A DNA stretch of 64,000 bases from Spizellomyces sp. 'palustris' (Eukaryota; Chytridiomycota; Chytridiomycetes; Spizellomycetales; Spizellomycetaceae). The stretch spans positions 23,341-87,340 of the forward strand of contig QEAR01000089.1 in NCBI GenBank assembly GCA_006535965.1. The letters are read 5' to 3'. Below the pieces are notes generated by a model. That model did no database searches, was not told the origin of the DNA, and saw nothing but the letters and a program-made list of their open reading frames with translations. Below, piece after piece: positions 49,796-61,735 of the stretch; positions within the stretch are counted from its first letter, which is position 1, and each line of letters starts with the position of its first letter. Both the position numbers and the translations under genes were made by a program.

Positions 49796-51619
49796 TCAAG
49801 ATTTTCCCATAGCAACCTGCACAATTAGGATAACATTGAACATTGTTATCAATGTCGCAACTACCACAGCCAGAACAGTGGTAGTAACCCCATTGGCGTA
49901 TGACACTTCAGAAGCGTCCTCTTCGACCGTCTTTGGGCCGTACCGTGGTCCAACTGCGAGAACGTCTGCTGTAAGCCACACTGACATGGTATTATCAGCT
50001 GCAAAGGCAATATACCTAACGAAGACGTTTCTGATGACTCTGCCGGCCCTGATCCTTCGAATTTGAGGGTCATGACTCTCTTGCTGGATGTAAAATACAC
50101 CAGAGGCCAAACTGCAAATGGTAACTGTAGACTATGGATAATATGGAAGTAAGCATTTAGAATATCACAATCAAGTTGTGCGCTGTAACGAATACCTTAA
50201 TACGACTTGACTGAGGACCAGCAGATCGTTTACACCTCTGTCGCCCTCCACGAGAGCGACTATCATGGCAGGGATGATGGCTACCACGCGAGTAACAAGT
50301 CGCCGGACCCATGGTCGCAGGCGGAAACTTGCTCCCAAAAACCCTTCCATTATGATCTGACCCGCCATTGTCCCTGTGATGGTTGAACTCTGGCCCGAAA
50401 ATAGAAGCGCGACAGCAAACAGTATGCCTGCAGATGTGCCTAAATATTTTTGGAGCAACACAAACGCATCCTCAAGTTCAGCCACATCCTTTTCTGTTGA
50501 CCCATAGAAGTTCGCAGCAGCGACAATCAAGATCGCCGAATTGATCGACAGCGCGAACGTTAAGGCAATGACCGAATCCAAATGAGTCATACGTAGTGCA
50601 ACAGGTAAGTTGGATTTGCGCAACAACGGCTGATAGCTTTCGTCCTCCCCGCCCGATTCACAAGAGTCTATCTCGTGAATAGCCCCGACGGCAGTTGCGC
50701 GTCCGGGCGAGCGATATTTAACGATGCTCGAATGTAAGTACAGATTGTGTGGCATCACCTAATATGTTGTTAATGAGCAGATTCCTCCAATGGATATGAC
50801 TCTCAACATACTGTGGCTCCGATGATTCCCATGGCAATGTAAAGCTGGCCACTCTCTGTGTAAATTTCGGGGGTAGGTACAAAGCCTGTGAAAACAGCAC
50901 GCCAGTTCGGATGGCTCTTTCCTACTAGCATCGCAAAGCAGACCCCGCAAGTAGCCATCAAGAATATTATGAACCACTCAAACAGCCTGATATGCTTGAC
51001 GTCCCATCCCATCAGAATAACCAAAACGTCCAATGAAGTAACCACAACACCCAGCGGTAGTGGCAGGTTGAACAATAGTTTCAAAGCAATAGCGGTTCCA
51101 ATCACTTCGGCAATGTCCGTCGCGATGATGGCCAGTTCGCAAAGGATGTAAAGAAGAATGTTCATCTTTGCCGAAAAATATCTTCGACAGGCTTGCGCGA
51201 GATCCCGTCCTGTGACAATCCCAAGCTTGATGCAGAGAGACTGCAGAAGCACAGCCATCAGATTGGATAGAAGAATGATAAACAGGAGGCGGTAGCCGAA
51301 CTGGGAACCGGCTGGATTGATTTTAGATATCAAGAACTTCTGATGCTCCCCTTGACACCACAACAAAAACCATATCCTCACCAGCAAGATCGGTTGCCCA
51401 GTTTCCTGGGTCCAGATATCCAACCGCAACCATGTACCCCGGCCCAACAAACTTTGCAAAAGTCTTCCAGGAGAAACCAAGCTTTTCCCCAGAGTACTCC
51501 AAAGCCGAAATATTCACGACTGTCGAGTCTCCAGAACATGGACCTTCTGATACGTCGTTTAAGATGGCATCAGAGGTATTAGTAGAGGAGCCTGGGGAAG
51601 GATCGATGGCGGTAGACAT
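49796..51619 (-). CDS. Nramp-family divalent metal transporter (SMF-like)
   Basis: The first in-frame ATG is 51619 ([12 protein letters not shown]); the frame upstream to 51712 has no ATG. TM1 contains the metal-binding DPGNW motif ([12 protein letters not shown]), spliced across about 80 bases to [13 protein letters not shown]6 has [12 protein letters not shown], the second signature, and TM4-5 includes [39 protein letters not shown] is the conserved TM8 region. Later exons give [18 protein letters not shown], a short loop and the last helix, with the stop at 49796. Nramps import Mn2+, Fe2+ and other divalent ions with protons at the plasma membrane, endosomes or vacuole. A Ser/Glu-rich loop ([17 protein letters not shown]) follows TM6. 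It is divergent from the YRA1 homologue, 338 bases away. Confidence 0.94.
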
Positions 51620-51957
51620 TGCCCGACGTTGACAGAGGGTGGTGCGGAGTTGCCGTGCGGTGGGTTCATCTTGTGTATTGCTTAGTCTGTTTCGTGACGT
51701 TACGTCATCCAACTCGTTGATTGGATGATTTTATCGCTAGTATCTGCAAGTAATTCGCGTGCCACGCAACGAACGTTTGTCCCGCATTCTCGTTGCCGTG
51801 AACAGATCCCCACACTGGACGTTCGTGCTGAAAGGTACTGCCTTAGGACGACATGCGATGAGTTCGGATTCGGAGACGTATCGAGTTGACTAAGCAACTG
51901 ACGGACAAACCGTCGTATACTTTCCAGAATCTCTCCTCCTGTCGTTGAAAACCCATC

Positions 51958-52991
51958 ATGGCTACCAACAGCGGATTATTGGATATGTCGCTGGACGACA
52001 TTGTAGGTCTTAGCTCGTCTGTCCACTCTTGTGGCTTCCTCCTACCCTTCGCCGTCCTCCTTTCGAGAACTTGCAAAGGGATGTGAAACAATACGCTGAT
52101 TGCGAACGCCTCCTCCGCATCGGTTTAGATTGTAAAAAACAAACCTCAGCGTGGCAAACGTGGAGGAGGTGGAGGTGCGATGCGAACATCTCGTCGCTCT
52201 GGACGAGATGACCGGGCTCGCCCATACGCAAACTCTTCTCTCCGTCCAACTGCGGCGACGAACATCTCTGACAAGATTGTCGTTTCAAACCTGGCCAAGA
52301 GTGTTACCCAGAATGATGTTCACGAGCTCTTCAGTCAGATTGGTATGTTCTGCGCGCCGCTTCACTGTTATGAATTGTTATAAACTTCTGGTTTCTAGGC
52401 CCCATTCGGTCCGCACAACTAAACTATGATGCCCAGGGAAGGTCAAAGGGAGTTGCAAACGTGATCTTTAGTCGACCAAAAGACGCACAGGCGGCCATTC
52501 GTGAATATCATAACCGAACTTTGGATAATAAGCCGATGAAAATTGAACTAATTGTGCGAGCTGATGCCGCCCCCGCTTTGACACCCTCGGCCGCTCCGCG
52601 TCGGAGCACCGGCGGACGGCTCGGGTAAGTTTATCTTTCACACCATGTTTCAGGTGTCCCTCTATGTTACTCATTTATATATAGGCGCACAGGACCGTCT
52701 GCAGGCGGTGGCCACAGAGGTAATCGCGGCAGGGTCAATGCTAGCGGCGTCCATAAGAAAGTCCCCAAAACCGCTGACGAACTTGATGCGGAGATGGAAG
52801 CTTATATGCAGGACGAAGTAAGTTCACGCAGCATGATAACAGTCGTTTACACACCACACATCACACACAACATCCAACCCGACATTTTGCTGAAATAGGC
52901 GATGGAAGTAGATGCGCAGTTGGCGCAGTCAAACACTTCAGCTAACGGTATCAACCTGAATTTGGCAAATGCGCTAAACGGTTCGTCCTAA
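51958..52991 (+). CDS. YRA1: mRNA-export adaptor, Yra1/ALYREF family
   Basis: Exon 1 (51958 to about 52002) encodes MATNSGLLDMSLDDI; the helicase-binding motif LDMSLDDIIV is completed after the first intron. An Arg/Gly segment (KPQRGKRGGGGGA) and RTSRRSGRDD come next. The RRM follows: ISDKIVVSNLAKSVTQNDVHELFSQI spliced to GPIRSAQLNYDAQGRSKGVANVIFS. After an Arg/Gly-rich region, the C-terminus has KTADELDAEMEAYMQDE, the second UAP56/Sub2-binding motif, and the stop at 52991. The protein bridges TREX (Sub2) and the exporter Mex67 on spliced mRNA. Five exons. Both terminal Sub2-binding motifs are intact. Confidence 0.95.
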
Positions 52992-53613
52992 ATGTATTGG
53001 ATGGATGGGGCAGGACCGAGGAGAATCCTGTTTGCTGGAAGGCGAATTGGAAATACAGGCGCATGACCTGTGCCTCTCATTGTTGGGATATTGTATACTC
53101 CTCACAACGGAATTGTATCGCTGGCTGCAAATATAGTATTGTGCCTCAGAACTGTTGAGCAGCCTTTGGACTTTGTGCATCGTCCTTGTGTGCTGTCCAA
53201 CGAGTAACATTATTTTAACATACTTCAAGGCTGCGAGGACGTTGCATTGCCATCTAAGCGCAACAATGTGGCCACTAAATCAGATTCATTGAATGACGTG
53301 CCCATACGACAACGGAAATACGCCGCAATCCGGAAAACACTGAGGTCAATATGGTTGTATACGGCACAAATACTACGCAATGACGACAATAGGCTTAGAT
53401 ACTGCACACTACGCACATAATACACAATAATATCAATAGGGTCAGGTTGGAATCCAGCTTCAAACGACCCGAATAAGAACACACGATTGCTGGTTCCCAT
53501 ACGATTTATCATCAATCATCGAAGCAGTAGTTTCAGCGATTGATTACTGGTAGCAGGGAGTTCATCAGAGATGAGCTAGACAACTTCATAGAATGACACG
53601 GGTATATGTGAGG
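52992..53613. other. Intergenic DNA
   Basis: About 620 bases after YRA1. A minus-strand ORF (53225-53515) opens with a non-ATG codon and has no recognised domain. It could be an unplaced exon of the gene to the right, but no splice link is evident. Confidence 0.35.
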
Positions 53614-56600
53614 TCATGGACGGTATCCATCGCTCAGCTCATCAGACGGCACCTCTGCATTTTCTGCCTCGTCCATCAACCTCTTCAAATCCTTTCGTAT
53701 CACGCCTTCATAGTTCCATATATGAGCTATGTGTGATCTAATAGCTGTTTGCCTGTAAACATTGCAATACATAGAGCCACTGACAGATTAATTGCGGATC
53801 ACTCGCTGACAGTTGCGCGAAAGCACCTAGCTGAAACACTATCGCTCGTAAATGACGCCTCTCTTGCCATCTGGTCAATGGAGCTGTAAACTACGCCCTG
53901 TATCGCGGTCTCTCTGTGACCAAGTTTCCTTTCGTATATCTGAATTAGGTGAAGGAGCAATGTAGCACACAGGTGGTCCATGAATAGCCAGCAGTGTGAA
54001 TTACCTCTGCCATGCCAGTAAATATGGCGTTTGTTGCTGAAGAATTCAACCGTGAAAACAAGCCTTCGTTTGCAGCATTAACTGTGATGTTTTTCTTCTG
54101 TGTTTGTAGCCGTTCATCAAGCGAAGAACACGTGAAGATGACATCAAAATTCGTCCCGCCCAAAGACCCAAAGGACGACTCCACGGCAGACTCCTGGCCA
54201 GAGGAGAGAATAGGTTCTTCCAGGCGTATATTCGGGTCAGCCTAGCACTCATTCAATCGGTAAGTCTAGCGCAATATCAAACCTTCCGTACCTTTATGTA
54301 ACGTTATTCTTGGTGTGCCTACCTTACCACAGAAGGCTGCGCTAGAAAGCTGGGCTGCATAACGTTTTTGCCGCTTGGTTGATGCGACCGCCTCGCCACC
54401 GTTAACTACACGGATCGTCAGTACCCTTCCAGCATCGTTTTCTGAGCCAGAGTATAACGAAAACTACCGTGCATGGATAGGTCGAGTCCCTTGTCCCGCT
54501 GTCCGGGTTTGACTACATTCATCTAAATTATGAGCGCTTCCACAGAAAACAAGGATGTGACGCAGGTCGTTACCTGCAGCATCGCATGCGGTATATTTAT
54601 CCGCCGATACCGAAAATCCAATTGAATCATTCTGCGATGGTAATCCGAAAGGTTAGCGAACCTGCCTGACGTCTCACCGTCTTTGAACAGACCTTCGCTC
54701 TTAACGGAGATGAAGTGATTTTCCGAATCGAATGTCGCTCGTAGAACGGGTGTATGTCAGTACTTTCTGGGGTATTCTCACCATTAAAACCCATTCTTTT
54801 GCCGGAGATTTGTGATCTAGAGGACTTGACACACTGGCTACCGCCTTGGTCTTTCTTGAATAGAATGTCAAAGTCCTCCATGGAGCCCTCAGATCGAGAC
54901 GGTAAAGGTCGAGATGCTGGCACTGAAGTCTTCTGCCTACACTGCAGCTAATGCCGAATGGTTCATGTGCGGCCGATACTGCTGGTACATGCGATGTACT
55001 CACCAAGTTCCGTGACTTAAAAATTGTTTCAATGGCAGCAACTGTGTGGCAGGTATTTGAGCCGAGTTCCTCCATTGCTATACTAATTCTGCTCAAACCT
55101 GTCGGTAGCGCTAATGGCTCAGGGTGGACACTGAACTTGAATTTATTAGTGACAGGCTCGTTTCCCGTCTGCCAGCCTGACGTTGTCAGTATAATTGGTT
55201 CCGAAAGACTCAGTACGAAACTGACGGCATCTGTACCCATCAATGATACAGTGAGAATGATCATATGCTGTCTGGGGTTACACGTAGTAAGGCACCTGCC
55301 GAACTCTCAGCCTGCCACCGCTGTACTTTTGAGAAGGCCAATTCGATTGAGAGGATTTCCCCCTTTAAACAAGTAACTTAGCAGTCTGCACCACTCCTAG
55401 CGATCATAAACACATATCTTACCCCTGCTATCATTACCAGGATCGACAGGCTGGACGTGTTGAAATCAAGCCACAGGCTGTCTGCTCCATCAGGAGGACT
55501 AAGCTAGAATTTGCTTATTAGATGAAGTTCTGATGGCAATAAGTCTTAATGCGACTAGGCACATCACACCGTAAGGGAGGACGCTGTATCCCCCAGGACA
55601 CACTCTGCGTGAGACAAGCGGAATGATTTTGGGGTCTTCAAAACCCCGTCATTTCCAGCATTCAGCTGATTAAGGAATGCTCGGCAATCCTAAATTATGT
55701 ACAGTAATGCATCGATGTCAGTTGAGAGCAGTTTCCATGAGATGTGCGGAGAGCTGCCCCTCATATACCATACCTGATGAAAAGAATCGCTACGGATAAC
55801 AGCAAACGTCTTTGGCAAATGCAAAGTTTCTATAAACTGGAGCCGTTGTTGTTTCGGTTTCGGGCAGAGTCTTTAAGGGTAATCGTTGTAGCGTTTCGTC
55901 AATTTGTTGGCACGGAGCTCTACAAACCTGAACAGCAATTCGACCAGCTGGGTTTGAAGTTCCACATCTGGATGAAGCGAATATGTTGACTTTGTCAGAA
56001 TAAAATGAGTTAATGAGAAAACTGTGATATGGCAGAAACCTCCAGCGTTCTTCAATAAATGAACAAGGTTCTCTCTGGGAAACGCAAACTGTCAGTTATA
56101 AGTCTTCGAAATATTGCAATTATCACGTACAGATCGGTGAGGCAGGTATGACTGGTCAGAAGGGCTTTGTTTTCCTTGCTCTTAGTCTATTCCCAAAACT
56201 TGATAGTCGATACGATGCCCGTAAAAGCGACCGACGGGACAAACCTCACCAGAAGAGAGTTTAAGATGTCCAAGGCCTAATCAACGGCGAATGACATCAG
56301 GAAAACTGAGATTACATGTCGGGGCTATACTGTGCATTTACTGCCTACTTGTCTCTTCAACATCGTAGATGCATGAACACACACGACTGTCGCCACAAGC
56401 CGTTCGACCAAATGGTTGCCTATCAAATCTTTAGCAACAGAGCACCGTAAAATTGTGTCTCTCAGAAATTGGATTGATTTCTCTACAAAAGGGACAGTTT
56501 GGGGGGTAATCGATGCTGAAGGAGGGAAAGCCTCGTTCAGGATTGGAAGCAGCAAGTCACAAAGAAGGGCTTGGTCCCGCGCGACATCCGTCAAAAGCCA

Positions 56601-56687
56601 CCGCTGAAATGCTAAAAGAAAAATGTCGAACTCCGGGTTTCTGGTCTGTTCTACCGATACCGCCTGGTTCCAAAACAGTCGTGTCAT
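53614..56687 (-). CDS. Unrecognised multi-exon gene or genes
   Basis: A series of short minus-strand coding segments separated by GT..AG-like introns. From 5' to 3' they are: MTRLFWNQAVSVEQTRNPEF and a helical block (56325-56687, LLCDLLLPILNEAFPPSA, FVEKSIQFLRDTIL); LHLPKTFAVIRSDSFHQ then DCRAFLNQLNAGNDGVLKT; PDGADSLWLDFNTSSLSIL; GEILSIELAFSKVQRWQ; SLMGTDAVSFVLSLSEPIIL with a beta-rich stretch to KSRNL (about 55000-55264); CRQKTSVPASRPLPSRSEG (about 54700-54930); HLCATLLLHLIQIYERKLG (53800-53981); and the terminal exon SHIAHIWNYEGVIRKDLKRL ending at 53614. Further exon-like pieces lie up to 57550. The helical 5' half and beta-rich 3' half may be two genes. I recognise no family. Confidence 0.35.
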
Positions 56688-58039
56688 TGTCGGCTTATAG
56701 TTCAGTTGTTGAGCACCGGAGCAATTACCCTCTGTATGCTTTTACGTAAGCTTTCCAGTAGCTCTTTTATTCTATGTATTTATTACGGTCGGAGAAAGAG
56801 GGGTTCAATAATAGCTGAGCTGAACGACTGCACTATACGCATTGCCTTGACGTACTCGGTGATCGATACGCTAATTGCAGCATCTTTCAAGCTATTTGTT
56901 CCGTCCCGATTGCGTAAGAAGTATTGCTCAATGGCAGAAATTGCATCTGTTATCGTGGCCCGCATTGGACGCAATGATAGGTAGCAATGCAAGATGCAAA
57001 CTCGTGGGAGGACGCAAACGTAGTCCCGCAGGGTACTTGTGGATCAGCTTGTCGACAGACTTGTGGATGCCTTCGAACACGTGACCAGGACAGCAGCTTG
57101 AGGCCCTGCTTGAGGCCTGGACTCTTGCCTGGACTCGAGGCAATGGAGGCCCATTGATGCCCGATAGATATCGCACGATGTCAATTACCTTCATTGACAT
57201 CAGTTCCATTTTTCACATTCTACGCAGCTATTGTCATCGGGGAGTTCCTTCACTGTCTGTAAATCCGGAGGATCCACTTGCTGGAAAAGGAGAAACATTC
57301 ATAAAAACCATGTGCTCTAGTTTTGAGGGTTGAGCCTTCTCAACCTCTGCAAAAGAAGTGTTACGAATTCGTATAGTACACAAAGACCTCCTATAGATCT
57401 CAGGTTGCGCAAGTTTGGAACATGATCCCAAGCTGTGACTTTGGTGCGAGGCTTTCGACGGCATTCAAATTCTTTGCTTCTGATGATGAGGAGAATGCGA
57501 AAGACTGAAAGTGTGGTGTGAGGAAAAAGCAACCGACATTCCAACAATGGGAGAATATTAATTTTAGTGACGAATCATCATTTGATAAATCTACAAAAAG
57601 TATGAGATATTAAGTTTGGAGGAACTTAGAAAGTAAAGCAGGTCACTGCGTGAGAATTGTGTTCCTCATTAGTGCAGTGTTGGGAGGCAGGACGCATAAT
57701 GGCTTGGGGTGCGTAAACGTGGTCCTTTAATCAGATTTGCGGCCATAGCTTTTGATGAGGCATAGCTTAAAGACCCAGTACGTTAATATTCTCGCAAAAT
57801 ACCAAATACTGTACCAGTGAGATGGGGTAACAATGCACAGAACCGCTCTGCTGCTGCGAGATATCGGCTGAATGTATGTCAGGATCGTTCACCCGTGACT
57901 AGTGCATTTCCTGACAATTAATGCATTGCAACAGGGGATGACTCACGACATTGGGTCCGTCCGAACTTCCGTCTGCCCAACGTTGTTTTCCATCATTGTC
58001 TGTCTACCCTTTCATCAGCGTAAGGTTAATCTGACTAAG
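56688..58039. other. Further exon-like pieces and the RPA2 promoter
   Basis: Minus-strand segments (56783-56992, AISAIEQYFLRNRDG; 57290-57550) read like coding exons and may be the 5' part of the unrecognised gene, but the joins are not secure. A short imperfect tandem repeat (GCTTGAGGCC twice, then TTGCCTGGACTC-like twice) lies at about 57095-57137. The last 300 bases are the upstream region of RPA2. Confidence 0.35.
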
Positions 58040-59380
58040 ATGATGGCTGGAGGAGGTAAATGCAACTCTCTGGATAATGGAACGTCGGACTTGACTAATG
58101 CCACCGTAGGTTATGGTGGATATGGAGGTTATGGAGGTTTTGGCGGGTCCACCGGTGGTGGCTCTGGGGGATATGGTGGATATGGCGGCTTCACAGGTGC
58201 TAACAACAACGAGGTTGGCGGTGCGGGTGGGGGCGGGTTTTTGTCTCCTGGTTTTGGTGGATCTCAAGGGGCGGATTCTCCTAGTGGAGGTCGCGGCAAG
58301 GTACGAGTTACTTGGCTGAGAGGTTCCACGAATGCCATCTGAGGGCGAGTTATTTAGCGAAGCGGAGGAGGAACTCAGGCTATTCGCCCGGTCACCCTTA
58401 AGCAGCTACTCGATGCTAAACAAACCTACAATGATGGGCCCTTTACACTTGATAATGAGGAGGTTTCTCAGGTAACTCAAATACACGAATTGGCTGCCGC
58501 TCTACTTACAAGGACGAACCCCCGAATATTTTTTAGATTACATTCATCGGACGTATCAACAGTATGAATCAGCAGTCGACACATACCAACTATCTGATTG
58601 ATGACGGAACAAGCACCATGGAGGTTAAAAAGTGGCTGGACCAAAACGATAGCGACTTCGAAGCTGAACGGACGGATTCATTTAAGTAAATGGATTGAGC
58701 TTCATTTTGATGCACGGACTGGGAGCAACTTTAACGATGGCGCTGGTTTCCAGTGAGGGGTCCTACGTGCGGATAACCGGCCACCTTCGCGTCTTCAACA
58801 GCAAGAGGAACATTACGGCATTTCACATTCGAGCGGTCGATTCTGCCGACGAGATCGCTTTTCACAGTTTGCAAGTCATATTTGTCCATCTATATCTTAC
58901 GAAGGGTCCATTGGTGAGATTGAACTGCGGACGACTCGTAGTTGTCAAGAATATTCATTATTTCGATGCAGCGAACAAGCGACCCTTCTTCATTGGGCAA
59001 CCCGCACCTCAATGCCGTACAAAATACTGCGTACGCTCAGTCCTCATATGCACCTCAGCAAGTTAATCACGCTAACGGGATGACGGTCGCTATGAGTGGA
59101 GGCGGATGCACGCCATTGCACACCAGTATCATCGGAGTTGTCAAGCAATATCAGGCCACCCAAGATGGTGCACCGATTCATGCTGTTGTTCAGAGGTTAC
59201 GAGGGACCGGCAGTGAGTCCGAGATCAGGTTTGAATATGTTGAAAATCATCATAGAGAATAAGGCCACGCAGCTAATTAAACTGCGTAATACCAGGGACG
59301 CTGTGGTATGGCTCTGCGAGGAGGGCCATTTGTACAGCACTGTGGATGAAGAACATTTCAAAACTACCACCGAGTCGTGA
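58040..59380 (+). CDS. RFA2: Replication protein A 32-kDa subunit
   Basis: The ATG at 58040 gives MMAGGG, then a 64-base intron (GTAAAT..CACCGTAG with a CTAAT branch) and a Gly/Tyr-rich N-terminus (YGGYGGYGGFGG) up to about 58299. The OB fold follows: AIRPVTLKQLLDAKQTY, spliced to ITFIGRINSMNQQSTHTNYLIDDGTSTMEVKKW, then GSYVRITGHLRVFNSKRNITAFHIRAV. A linker (SSYAPQQVNHANG) leads to the winged helix (AVVQRLRG, SEIRNMLKIIIENK, RDAVVWLCEEGHLYSTVDEEHFK) and the stop at 59380. RPA2 binds RPA1 and RPA3 to coat ssDNA in replication and repair; its N-terminus is normally phosphorylated. About seven exons. Confidence 0.95.
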
Positions 59381-59557
59381 TTTTGATCTTCTTCGGTTCA
59401 TAACTCGGACCAAGTGCATTTTTGCTTATTTACGTACGGGCTGAATTATGAGGTCGTGCAGGCAGATTCACAACGATACTATATAACAGAACATTGTCCA
59501 TAACTAGCTAGCGATAGGGATAACTCCATTTTGATACGCTCTAAGGTCGGTCATGAA

Positions 59558-61551
59558 TTAAATGCTACCTATCACGAGCTCCATAAATTGGTCGCGCGAT
59601 ATTGTTATCCAGTTGTCCTGCGGATTTCGTGGATAATCAAACACTGCATCTCAGAGAAGACACCATGCTCTATTACCTTATCCATATCAATCTTCTGGAA
59701 CGTGTCCATAATGATCTTTAGTCTTGCCGCGCACCGTAAGAAATCATCCCATCCAAGTGGTTGTTCTACATTGAGTCCATTCTGCCATGAGTGCACGCCA
59801 GAGCACATGGATCTGAAATGAAGCGATACCTTGTTGATATCCCTTTGTTAAAAGTGACGTTAGAGAGCGCTCTGACGTGATAATTCCGCACTTCTTTAAG
59901 ACGTTTCGAAGATCCTTCCTGTCAACGTGCCCAAATTCTGTTTCGTTTTGGTGGTGATCGAATTCTCGGAATACTTCGAGCCACTCATGAATCAGGTCCC
60001 ACAGAGCAGTGAATTGTTCAAATTTGAACCCCGTCCCAGACCTGTCGTAAATTGCATATAAAATCTGAACTGTAGAATATTCCAGTGCTGGCCAAGGCCC
60101 TGCATGTGCCACTTGGTTAACAATCCGCGCGGTAGCAACCGGGATATGGCATACCGTGAAGTAAGATGTCTCGGAGTTGCACAGCATTTATAGCCTTCAA
60201 CTGGTAAGGGTCTACCATGACAAACAACTGCCATAGTTCGTGGTCCACACCTATGTTCTTTCCTCAGACAGAGATAATTGAGGAGGATGTGCAAAAGTAA
60301 CACGCTACCTTTGGGTACTGCTAAAGGTTGGGTTGGCGGTGGTCTGACAGCAGGTAAGGTTCACTGGGTTAGTGCTGAGATGAGCGTTCTCTTGTACACG
60401 AGTTCTGACACACCTTGTATAAACGCTATCATCGCCTACTGGTGGCGGGTGAGGTTCATACCGCATTTGCAACAAATGGAGTTGGTTCGTTACGGCCGTT
60501 CGCTCGTACGCTTCATGGTTCAGATTGTCGATCAAGGTCGATATCTCTTCATCTTTCGCTTTGACAAGTTGTTCCAATTCCAGTCTTGCATCTTCCAACT
60601 TCTTCCGTTGCTCGTCCATACTCTGTGGATCAAGTTGCTTCTTCAACGACGCAATCTCTCTGTTCTTACTCTCAATATTCCTTTCCATATCTGCTTTGGC
60701 AAACCCCAAATCTGTGAGAGCTTTCTGACTCGCACGTAATTGCGACTCCACTTCGGGGAGGCGCTTTTCAAGTCGGTGCTTCTCGTCCTGTTCAGCCTTC
60801 AGCAAAGGTTCCAGCGCAGCCATGGACGCGACACGCTCTTCCAGTTTCTTTTTGTCCGCCTTCTCCAACGCAATCTTGCGCTCAAGTTCCGCTATAGTAG
60901 CAGGATAGCTGGCCAGTCGTTCCTCCAATCGCTGGCGCTCGGATTGCTCGTGGTCCAGGCGGGATTCCAGTTGCGCCGTAGTGGCTAAACGATCTTCAAG
61001 CTTCCGCTTTTCATCCTGCTCAAACTGCAATTTTGATTCAATTTGAGAGACAATGCCAGCTCGCTCTGCCGTACGGTCCATGTCAAGCGTCATACTTCGG
61101 AGCTGATTCTCAAGCAGAGAGATCGACTTGATTCGTTCCACTTCGCGATCTTCCAATTTCCGTCGCTCTTCACGTTCCTGTTGAAGTTGCTTTTCAATAT
61201 CAGCTACCTTTGAAAAGTCAAACGAAGCATGAGCAGAATGGGTGGGGGTTGACGACGGATAAGAAACACTGTTGGAAGGGACGCGATAGTCGCCGTGCGG
61301 ATAGCCTTTCGCAAACCCTAAATGAGAACCATCAAATCCAAAGAAAGTTTTGCTTTCGCTCTCTCACCATAAGGAGAAGAGATAGGAGTCGGATAAGCTG
61401 GGGTGGGATATGGCGCCGTGGTGTTGTGTGCTGGCCCGTATTGTGAGCCGGGCGAAGGGAAGGCGACGTACGGTGGTCTGCCGTCCGAGTCCCTGCGAGG
61501 AGGGAGTGGAGGAACGGCGCCAGATTGGTTGTAGCTAGGATGATGATACAT
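59558..61551 (-). CDS. Penta-EF-hand protein with Pro-rich N-terminus and long coiled coil
   Basis: The ATG at 61551 opens a Pro/Tyr/Gly-rich segment (MYHHPSYNQSGAVPPLPPRR, PYPTPAYPTP) of the kind found in ALG-2/peflin N-termini. A second exon (about 61310 to 60415) encodes roughly 280 residues of heptad-rich coiled coil with repeating units (QDEKRKLEDRLA, QSERQRLEERLA, ADKKKLEERVA, QDEKHRLEKRLP). The C-terminal exons give EF-hand-type segments: HELWQLFVMVDPYQLKAINAVQL, YAIYDRSGTGFKFEQFTALW, FREFDHHQNETEFGHVDRKDL, FLRCAARLKIIMDTFQKIDMDK and NWITISRDQFMELVIGSI, with the stop at 59558. This is the five-EF arrangement of calpain/sorcin/ALG-2 proteins, Ca2+-responsive adaptors at membranes. The coiled coil between the Pro-rich and PEF parts is unusual. 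Confidence 0.85.
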
Positions 61552-61735
61552 CGTCTACCGTTGAGGTTCTGGGGCTGGAATTGAATTGAATCGTGTAAGT
61601 CCCTTCTCTTCCCGTACAAGGGAATCTGTCAATGCCCCGGCCAGCAGTGTGTTACATGTCTTGGCAACACGTGATAGAGACGAGACGCCTCAGGGAGTCA
61701 GCAGCGCCGCTTCACCAGCGGTACCTTGCGATGCA
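61552..61735. other. Divergent promoter region
   Basis: 184 bases between the start codons of the penta-EF-hand gene (minus) and the APP1-like gene (plus), too short for separate promoters of usual size. The APP1 frame is open across part of it but lacks an ATG. Confidence 0.4.

Noticed and set aside
57095-57137. Small direct repeats as a possible array
   Set aside because: Only two imperfect copies of each unit, with no spacers of constant length, so not CRISPR or a satellite.
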